Assembly: GCA_947095535.1 (NCBI GenBank)
Contig: OX352772.1
Span: forward strand, 219,324,279 to 219,388,278
Length of the DNA: 64,000 bases
Direction: 5' to 3'
From: Poecilobothrus nobilitatus
Lineage: Eukaryota > Arthropoda > Insecta > Diptera > Dolichopodidae
A program made the position numbers and the translations under genes. This document shows positions 55,642 through 64,000 of the stretch, in pieces (the first letter of the stretch is position 1; the number at the start of each line of letters is the position of its first letter). Under the pieces are notes generated by a model. It made no database searches and had not been told where the DNA came from. It saw only the letters and a list, made by a program, of their open reading frames with translations.

Positions 55642-58600
55642 AACCCTTAAATGCATACTGTAGCTTATGTGCATCATATTCGTTTTTTTAGTTGTATTTT
55701 ATTCGGAAATGGTCCAAAATCAATTCTAATAGATTTATTTTGTTAATTTAAACTCTGTTAATCAAATGTAATTTTTCAATTTTTGTTCAGTATTATAGTT
55801 TTTATGCAATTGGGTGATTTGCAGTCGAAACAACAAAAACTGCGTAGTAGACTAAAATGGAATTTAAATTGTCGTAATCCACCTATTAAAATACGTAAAA
55901 CCCAAAAAAAAAAAAAATTCTTTATAGATTAGTCTGTCCTTTAGATAATATGTTTATTTGTTTTTTTTTTTAAATATAAATACATCTGTAGCATTAGATT
56001 TTATGTATAATGCATATATGCTACAGTATGCATTAACAGGTAAAAATACTTTCAAAATTAATCTTTTGTTTTTATATGGAAAATTTTTTAAAGTTTTGTT
56101 TATTTTATCTTCTGTTTACTTATTAAAAACAAAACATTACATATTATCAACAAAATTAGATAATAATACTCTAATAACATTGTTAATGCAAGTTTAAAGT
56201 ATGTAATGGACTTTTTTTTGCAAAAAAATCATTATAGTTTATATATTTAAAAGGATAAGACATGCTATTTGATTTTATAAAATAAGTTTTATTATTTCAA
56301 TTTGGTAAAAATAAATTAAAAGAGATGTCTAAAAAATTACGGGATTTTGAAATAGAGGAAATTATTGACGAATGGTGTGCTAGTGAAGATGAATTCGAGG
56401 AAAATGAGTATGATGTACCAGAATTTGAACCATTTGAAATAAGAAGGTCATCTGCAGAAACAGATACAGAAATTGATATTTTGGATGAATTTTTAATTGA
56501 TCAAGCGTCAACTTCAAGAGTTGCACATCGAGATTTAAAATCTGAATATCGTGAATTAAAACAACGGTATAAACAACATTTTATAATTGGTTTTTTATTA
56601 ATAATAGTTATAAGCAGGTATGGTAAAGTTTTGTGGAAGAATTTAGATTTTGAGTTTTCTGAACTATCATTTATGCGAAATATTAACTTACCATCTCATA
56701 TTATAAACTTGTCAACACCCCTAGCATTTTTTAAATATTTTTTACTGATGATTTTTTGCAGCATATAGTTGATGAATCTAATATTTATTCTTGCGAAAAA
56801 AAACCGGAAAATATGTTTACAATTTCTTCAAATCTGCTGCAAAAATATTTGGGAATTCTTATAATGATGTCCGTCGTGTATGTGCCAGATATCAGAAAAT
56901 ATTGGGCACCAGTCGTGGGAAACTCAACAATAATGGAAACTATGACAATAAATGAATTTGAAAAAATCCGTAAATTATTACACTTTAACTCAAATACCAC
57001 TATGCTGCCTCGAACGGATCCAAAACATGATAGACTCCACAAAATTAGACCAATATTGAATCATCTCACAAATAAATTTTCTAGTATTTCACTTGAAGAA
57101 TGCTTGTCTCTAGATGAACAAATTTGTGGAACAAAAATTAGAAGCTACCTAAAACAATATATGCCAGCCAAACCGCATAAGTGAAGTTTTAAGTTTTTTG
57201 TTTTAAGTGGAGTTAGTGGTTTCACATATAATTTCGAAATTTATACTGGAAAAGATGAAACGGAAAATATTTTTGATAAAGAACTACATTTGGGGGCAAG
57301 TGCTAATGTCGTTACAAGGCTTACTCGTGTTGTGGCAAAAAATGTGAACAACAAAATTTTTTTTGATAGATTTTATACCACTGTTGCACTAGATGTAGAG
57401 CTTGCCAAAAATGGAATATATTCTCTGGGCACAATACAGCGAAACAGAGTTCCAAATTGCAAACTACCAACTGAAGGAGAGCTGAAAAAAAAGGAAAGAG
57501 GATTTAGCTCAGAATTTTTTGCAACAATTGAGAATGTTGACGTTTGTCTATTAACGTGAAAAGATAACAAGCCCGTTAATTTATTGTCCACTTTTGTAAA
57601 CTGTAAGCCAGTGGATACTTGCAACAGATTTGATAGAGTGCAAAAAAAAATATAAATATACAATGTCCAAATGCCATAAAACAATACAACAAACATATGG
57701 AGGGTGTTGACTTGGTAGATAGTTTTATAGGTCGCTATAGAATCAAGATGAAGTCGAAAAAGTGGTATATGAGAATTTTTCATCATCTTGTCGATGTAAC
57801 AACAATAAACTCATGGCTTCTGTATAAAAGGGTACTTGAAATTAAAAAAGAAAGAACATTAAATTTATACGATTTTCGAGTAGAATTAGCTGAAACTCTT
57901 TGCAAAAAAAGATTGGCGATTAATAAAACAAAAGGAAGACCATCAGGAAGTTCTCCAAATATTTCCAAAGTTTTAGAAACAAGAAAACGCAAACTTTCTA
58001 GTTCACATGTTCCACCAAAAGATATTCGCCTCGATGAAACATCTCATTGGCCGACGTATATGGAAAGTAGATTGAGATGTAAACTCCCAAATTGTGTTGG
58101 TTTTACCTTTATAAAATGTGATAAATGCAACGTGTCGCTTTGTTTTAACAAAAATAAAAATTGTTTTAAAGAATTCCATACATAAATTAAATGTTAAAAC
58201 AATAAATTATATTATTTATAACATGAGACTAATAAAAAATTTTTATATTATGTACGCAGATACAAAAATTTGCAAATTTAAAGTTAGTCTTTAAGATATG
58301 GTTTTTATCATACAAAAAACAAAAAATATTTTTAATTAATTTATCTTTTTAAAAGAATTTCGTTTAATTTTCTATTTTAAATTAAGAATAATTACTTATA
58401 TTTTTTTTATTATATGCATATATTTATATTAATTTAAGTACATGTATTGAATTTTTGTTTGAAACTTAAAATTTTTAGTATCTAATGTTAATATTAATTA
58501 TATTAATTAACACTTCATTTAATTATAATTACATTATATTTGTAATTATAATATATAGCAATATTTTTTATTTAAAATCCCTTGAGAGTCTATAATTACA

Positions 58601-58829
58601 TATTATTTTGTTCAAAAAAGCATAAATAAGAATTTTCTGAGAAGAGAAAAAAATTTAACTCTTAATGCATAATGTAGCAGATCTGCATCATACCCAAAAA
58701 AAAGGCCAACAGCTCTTTAAGTTGCCCCAATCAAAATTTGTTGGAACATTTGTTACTTATATTAATTAATTCTACCCAAAAACATTTTTTTTATTGGAAA
58801 AGGGAAAATCATGCATTTAAGGGACATAT
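55642..58829 (+). mobile_element. piggyBac-family DNA transposon
   Basis: Transposase (56,325-58,185) flanked by candidate ends: TTAACCCTTAAATGCAT at 55,641-55,654 and its partial inverse ATGCATTTAAGGG at 58,811-58,823. piggyBac inserts at TTAA; a TTAA is present on the left but not cleanly on the right. Further copies of the TGCATANTGTAGC subterminal motif lie at 55,651 (+), 56,015 (-) and 58,664 (+), so the exact limits remain ambiguous. Confidence 0.65.
56325..58185 (+). pseudogene. piggyBac transposase (DDE_Tnp_1_7), broken
   Basis: Acidic N-terminus MSKKLRDFEIEEIIDEWCAS with a lysine-poor linker (56,325-56,768). Catalytic domain frames have LSLDEQICGTK (first Asp, nt 57,113), FFDRFYTTVALD (second Asp, nt 57,365) and MEGVDLVDSFIGRYRI (third Asp, nt 57,709), then a Cys-rich C-terminus with CKLPNC, KCDKCNVSLCF and NCFKEFH. 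All key Asp and Cys/His positions are retained. Breaks: frame change near 56,745, TGA at 57,182, TGA near 57,557, and a stop/frameshift near 57,650. A young but dead copy. Confidence 0.9.
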
Positions 58830-59007
58830 TTGAACATCCTAAAATATTTACAGCACATGCAAAAGAAATAGAAACATGCAAAAGAGAGGGAAGGAATATA
58901 AAAACATGCAAAAAAAAGAAAATATTATGTTGATTACAGAAAGAATTAAAATACATACATATTGATGTACATACATATGTATATTTTCAAAACCAAATAC
59001 AATCATT
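58190..59007. other. AT-rich 3' region of piggyBac and flank
   Basis: Poly-T/A DNA after the transposase stop, with the subterminal motif at 58,664 and the partial inverted end at 58,811. No gene. Confidence 0.5.
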
Positions 59008-60346
59008 ATACCCGTATGAACTATGTTCAAGGGTATAATAAATTTGCCATTACGTTTGTGACACCTTAAAGGAGTCGAGCTAGATATAGTGTCAAAGGTA
59101 TGGATCGGCTCAGAATCGAATTCTGAGTCGATTAAGCCATGTACGCCCGTCCGTCCGTCCGTCCGTCCGCACGATAACTCAAAAAATAAAGGAGCTAGAG
59201 GGCTGAAATTTTTTTTACGTCTTTTTTGCAAAATTGTTAGTTTTGCTATTTAAATCCAACATTTTCGGTCGGCGGGTTCGAGTAGCTGCCATACAACTTC
59301 TATCTTTATATAGAAATAACTCAGTATCTATTCAAGCTAGGTTTCTGAAATTTTGCAAATGATGATCAAGTTTTATGGCAACAACTTCTGTAAAATTTGG
59401 TTGTGGTGGTGTGGCGGGTTCGGGTAGCTGCCATACAACTTCTCCGTTTAAATGAGAATAACTCAGCGTTTATTGAAGCTAGGAATCTGAAATTTAGTAT
59501 AGAGGTGTCGAGTTACATGCCAACAACTTTTGTAAAATTTGGTTGGTCTAGAGCAGCCGTTTCAGGCTTCTTGCACCTCTTGGAACCTAATGAAGCTAGG
59601 CGTTTGAAATCTTGCAAATGATGATCAAGTTTTATGGTAACAACTTTTGCAAAATTTGGTTGTGCTGGTGCAACAGGTTCGGGTAGCTGCCATACAACTT
59701 TTCTTTTTAAATGAAAATAACTCAGTCTCCGTCCGCACGATAACTCAAAAAATAAAAGAGCTAGGAGGCTGACATTTTTTTTACGTCACTCTTGCAAAAT
59801 TGTTAGTTTTGCTATTTAACTCCAGCATTTTCGGCCGCCGGGTTCGAGTAGCTGCCATACAACTTCTTTCTTTAAATGGAAATAACCCAGTGTATATTCA
59901 ATCTAGGTATCTGAAATTTTGCAAATGATGATCGAGTTTTATGGCAACAACTTCTGTAAAATTTGGTTGTGATGATATGACAGGTTCGGATAGTTGCCAT
60001 ACAACTTCTCTTTTTAAATGAAAATAACTCAGTGTCTATTGAAGCTAGCTATCTGAAATTTAGTGAAAATTGTCGAGTTGCATGCCAAAAACTTTTGTAA
60101 AATTTGATTGGTCTAAAGCAGTCGGTTCAGGCTTTTTGCATTTCTTGGAGCTTAATGAAGCTAGGCGAAATAGATTCGGGTAGCTGTCATACAACTCCAC
60201 AATTTACATAAATATATCTCTGTAGTTCGGTACTAAAACATCTGAATGTTTTTAAAAGATGATCAAGTTTTATAGAAACAGGATATATTACGTTCATACG
60301 GGTATCCCAGAGTTGACACAGTCTACTCTACTTACTCTTCCTCGTT
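59008..60346 (+). mobile_element. DINE-1/mini-me-like repeat family 1, full copy 2
   Basis: Same ends as 50,328-51,619 (ATACCCGTATGAAC; GTTCATACGGGTAT; ...TTCCTCGTT), (GTCC)n at 59,149-59,169. It contains an internal duplication: a second CCGTCCGCACGATAACTCAA start at 59,730 restarts the body. Confidence 0.85.
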
Positions 60347-61200
60347 TTTCATCAAAATTAAATTTTTCTTTAAACATTTTTTAATAATTAAAAAATATTT
60401 AAACGTGATTTCAGTCAAATATTTTATTAATATTTATTATTTTTTAATGATTTATGTATGTATATATATTTATTTAAGTTGGAATGTTAGCATAAATTGT
60501 AATAAATAAATGTAATTAAGGAAATTAGTTAATTTTTTATAAAATATTTGACTCAAATTAATATTTAATGTTTAAAAATTTCTTACTTTACCACCAAATA
60601 TTTAAGAGAAAAAAAAAGTTTAATTTGAAAAATAAAGTGAATTTCCTCTAGAAATGGAATAAAAGTGCTGGCTCTGAAAATTCCATTTATTGTTCTTATT
60701 GATTCAACGTTTACCTGTTTTTGACCGTAAAAAAGTATGTACATATAACCATTCATTCACTGTATCATGAGTAAATATCTATTAAACAAAAATTATTTAT
60801 TTATAAATAATATAGTTTCGCTGACAAATACAATATAATAAGGAAACGATGTCAGTTTTTTTTCTATTACATATATTATATTAGTTTAAAAAAGCGGGTG
60901 TCGAAATCAAACAAAAGTATTAAAAAAACTAAATTTAGGCACATATAGGTAATTTAAAAAAACTAGCTATTGGAAAGAATTACATGTATGTACATACAAA
61001 ATATATCAAATAAATTAAATTTATTTATCTTATTGTTAAAATTAAATTTTTACTCATGATTTCCTTAGAAGGCTTACATTGTGTAGATCGTTAAAAAAAA
61101 AATTTACGGAATTTATAACTACATACCTACATATAATACATAGGTAAAAAAAAATGAAAATTCCTTTAAAGAAAAACATTTTAGAAATAAACAAGAAAGA
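60347..61200. other. AT-rich DNA, no gene seen
   Basis: Homopolymer-rich sequence with TATGTA-type simple repeats. Its distal part may belong to the errantivirus 3' LTR. Confidence 0.45.
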
Positions 61201-61862
61201 ACCCTGCATAACCCTACATAACTTATTTTTTACAACCTATGTTTTACAACACTGTAACATTTTAAACATATGTAGGCAAGGTCGACTGGCAAGGTCTACA
61301 TACTGTTTTAAGAAGTAACAAAAAATTATACTTACATTGTAATGTACCTTTAATTTATGTATTTTGAAAATTTCAAATCACTTTTATTATTTTAATATGT
61401 ATGTAATGTATATTATGTATTTAATTATAAAGTTTTAAACAAATTTTACTTTTAAAAGAAACTTTTAACCTTTACTTTTACTTTTAAAAGAAATTCACTT
61501 CCCTTTGCAATTAAAAATAAAAAGCGCGAATTATGTGATTTACACAAATAAAACATAAAAAAACAATTTATGTTAAGTTTAAAAGTAAGTTCGATATTAA
61601 AAGTACAAAATATATTGATTAATTAATTTGATTTGTTACAGGTTTAAATAATAAAATTTATGCTAATTAAGCTATTTTGACAATTATGAAATTTAAAATA
61701 ATTGAAATAAAAATGTACAATATTATAGATAATTTGTTTATTAATTGAATTTTATGGGAAAAGTGTTTTGCAATGATTCTGATAAGCAAAATAAGTTGTT
61801 GATCTCTCGGTTGACCTCGGCATGTGTTATGATAAACATATGTATGTGCAACATACATAACT
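61201..61862 (-). mobile_element. Candidate 3' LTR start and polypurine tract of the errantivirus
   Basis: On the minus strand, just beyond env, GGAGGAGAAG (61,861-61,870) is a good polypurine tract, followed directly by AGTTATGTATG, an AGTTA LTR start as in gypsy-group elements. The LTR's far end was not found. The coordinate given for it is only a placeholder for the search interval. Confidence 0.45.
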
Positions 61863-61923
61863 TCTCCTCCATTAGTTTCAGGCTAAGACCAAATAAATTG
61901 TGGTTGTGTAATTTTTCTGGTAG

Positions 61924-63330
61924 TTATTGCAGGATTTTGGTATTGTATGAGTTTCGTTTCATGAATGTTTTGTCTATATAAATTTGAAGAAATCCCAGTA
62001 GTGTGATAAAAAGTACTAATACGACTGTCATTATGATGTAAATGTTGTTTTCAAGAGTGTTTAGCTGACATAAATATATTATTTTGCGAATGCTAAATTG
62101 GAAGTTTTCAAGTTGCTTTAGTTTTGTGCTTTTGTGTATAAAGATGATATTGATCTCTTTAAAAGCTATTGGATGTATGTTAATTTCGCCCAACATTGTT
62201 TTGTTAAAGTTGAGTATGTTATACCATTTATTTCGATTTTACAGTTTTCGAAGTGGATCAGCTTGGTGCCTTTTATTTGTTGAATATTTAGTTCGCATGT
62301 TGTTATTATGGTGGTGTGCAGGATGTTGACAAGTATAATGAAATTTGGTTCTGGTTGGTAGATTTCCACAGAATTTTCGATTTCTTGTAGTTCACAATTT
62401 GCTGATCGATTTTTTATTAAATTTCGAATGCAATTTAGTCCATAAGTATATTCTACATGTAACTGTTCATCACACAAGCATGTGCTTTCGATTTTTTGAC
62501 ATTTTTGATTAAAATATTGCATAGTGTTACTATTTGTCAAAAAATATGGTTTTGTAATTATTTCTTTAGTATTATTAATTGGAAGGGTTATTATGTGGTA
62601 TAAGGAATTGGATATTTTTGAAATGATAGGTATCTGAACATTGAAAATTATGTTTGTATTATTATAATAAGCCTGAAGATTTAGTAATTCGTAAAGATGT
62701 TCTGTAGATGTTATAGTAAAATTTTGTTCGATAAAATTTGAAAGTATATGTGAGAGTTCTATTCGGTTTAATATCTGTTTTGATATAATATTAAGTTTTG
62801 CCAGGATTATGGTTTCGGTGATATTACTCAGGTGATGGTTTAATAAGTCAATATGATATATAGTTGATTTCGTTCAGATATTGTATTTTTTTGAAAATAT
62901 ATTCTTCGCGTCTGATACTATTTTCTATTCTGTCTTGTAAATCATTTATGTTTTCTGCAATAGTTTGTTGTTGTTTATTAAAATGATCGGTTACATTTTC
63001 AAATTTTGCTATCATCTGTTTGTTTATTAAAGTCCGATAGTTTACTTGGTCTTTTAAGATATTGTCATTGTAAAGTAAATTTTCGATTTTTTGGTTTATT
63101 TTAATTGTGTCATTGGCGTCCATATTACGTGTGATCGTCTTTATTACAGTTCCAAGTGCATTAATTAGTTTTCTGCATTGTTCGAGTCTTATTACGCAAA
63201 GAAAATTAGTATGTCCTTGTATAAGTTTTGGGGTTCCGAGTTTCATAGGTAGTATCCCATTATTCTGTATTAGGTCCTGTATCTCTAATTTCTGTTCTAT
63301 TGTAATTCTGAAATTTAAGTTTAGTTTTTA
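61924..63330 (-). pseudogene. env: Errantivirus envelope (baculovirus F-like) gene, broken
   Basis: Minus strand. The N-terminal part reads into RLEQCRKLINALGTVIKTI (62,848-63,246), the conserved fusion-peptide region of insect endogenous F-like Env. The furin-type basic cleavage site expected immediately before it reads EQCRK, i.e. degraded. A helical/coiled region follows (INDLQDRIENSIRREEYIF). The 62,166-62,540 frame has the Cys-rich ectodomain (CQKIESTCLCDEQLH, NCIRNLI, ANCELQ). The 61,924-62,196 frame holds a transmembrane helix (IIMTVVLVLFITLLGFLQIY) and a short cytoplasmic tail. At least two breaks (about 62,540-62,850 and 62,196). Confidence 0.75.
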
Positions 63331-63349
63331 TTTTACTTTTGTGAAATTT

Positions 63350-64000
63350 TTAGTGTTTGCGGGTAATAAGAGTAATATAGTTATTTGATGCAATTTTATT
63401 TTTTGAAAATCTGAGTTTTAATTTGTTCCTACGATTTTTTTTTCTAAAAATTGTATCACCGTTTTCAAAGTTAGGCGGATTATTTCTATTCTGATTTAAT
63501 TTTTCAATATTTCTGTAAGTTTTTTGTTCAAGTCGTTGTTTTATTGTAGGGAAAGATTGGGTTTGAAACTCGTTGGGTTTGTTTAGCCATTCATGAATAT
63601 TTTGGTGATTAATTTTTTCAAATTTATGAGTTTGACCCATAAATTTTGGAGTAAATTGGGGTTCTTTAAATTATGGGTTTATGAGTAAAATACTTCAAAA
63701 CGTGTATGTTGCGTACTAGAGTGAATGGTATTATTGTATGTGATTAATGTTTCAGAAAGGATTTCATCATGGTTTCTATTGTTTAGTTTGTCATTTATAG
63801 CCCTGAAAATTTCCGTTAGAGTGGAGTATAGTCTTTCTAAAGGTGAATTACTACTACTCTGTTGTATAGAGGTATGTTGAAGTTCTATTAAATATTGGTT
63901 TTGAATATTGTAGAAGTGAATTCTATAGCGGAGTCAATAACCAACTTTTTTGGTATGCCGTGTAGGCTTATAAAATGTTTAACGTGTTTTATAATTATTA
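63350..64000 (-). pseudogene. pol: Errantivirus integrase, C-terminal two thirds
   Basis: From the right edge the minus strand reads KHFISLHGIPKKLVIDSAIE F (second catalytic Asp, near 63,935), then after a frame change SSSNSPLERLYSTLTEIFRA (catalytic Glu, near 63,837) and ETLITYNNTIHSSTQHT. After another break comes the C-terminal domain HEWLNKPNEFQTQSFPTIKQ and NPPNFENGDTIFRKKNRRNK. The rest of pol lies outside the window. Confidence 0.8.

Overview
This window looks like a transposon graveyard from an AT-rich insect nuclear genome, most likely a fly (Diptera). No intact host gene, rRNA, CRISPR array or bacterial-type operon was recognised. The dipteran assignment is an inference. It rests on errantivirus-type Ty3/Gypsy sequences with env and a tRNA-Ser primer-binding site, a P-element-like transposase relic, and several DINE-1/mini-me-like repeat families that carry (GTCC)n tracts and ATACCC...GGGTAT ends.

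Layout. 1-3.06 kb: a CR1/jockey-like LINE (family A) on the minus strand. 3.16-13.9 kb: a decayed Polinton/Maverick (element A) with a parvovirus-type PLA2 minor capsid protein, packaging ATPase, adenain-like protease, a jelly-roll capsid-like protein, a fibre-like protein and an integrase with chromodomain. A 2.3-2.6 kb block of it is present twice. 15.4-20.1 kb: DINE-like repeats with a fold-back, a Tc1-like end, a minisatellite and a Gypsy integrase remnant. 20.8-25.1 kb: a Helitron split by a plus-strand LINE-A copy that is flanked by 207-bp direct repeats. 25.08-36.9 kb: a diverged inverted repeat holding LINE-B and Gypsy gag/protease in each arm around an (ATT)n core. 37-41.3 kb: the rest of LINE-B and another DINE-like copy. 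41.9-48.0 kb: a second, distinct Polinton (element B) with major capsid protein, ATPase, PX-like protein, minor capsid-like proteins and protease. 48-53 kb: a LINE/SINE-like tail, an LTR with tRNA-Ser PBS, tRNA-like repeats and two further repeat families. 54-58.8 kb: a P-like transposase relic and then a piggyBac element. 59-60.3 kb: another DINE-like copy. 61.8-64 kb: an errantivirus-like provirus (integrase and env) running off the right edge.

How the parts relate. The Polinton genes would together make a virus-like capsid-and-integration module: packaging ATPase, maturation protease, capsid proteins, a membrane-active PLA2 protein and integrase. No family-B DNA polymerase was recognised in either element, and most genes carry stops or frameshifts, so neither should be autonomous. 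The longest clean reading frames are the element A ATPase (227 aa), its integrase (274 aa) and an unknown 222-aa protein.

Limits: all calls come from reading motifs and comparing copies by eye. Family names are recollections of family hallmarks and no database search was run.
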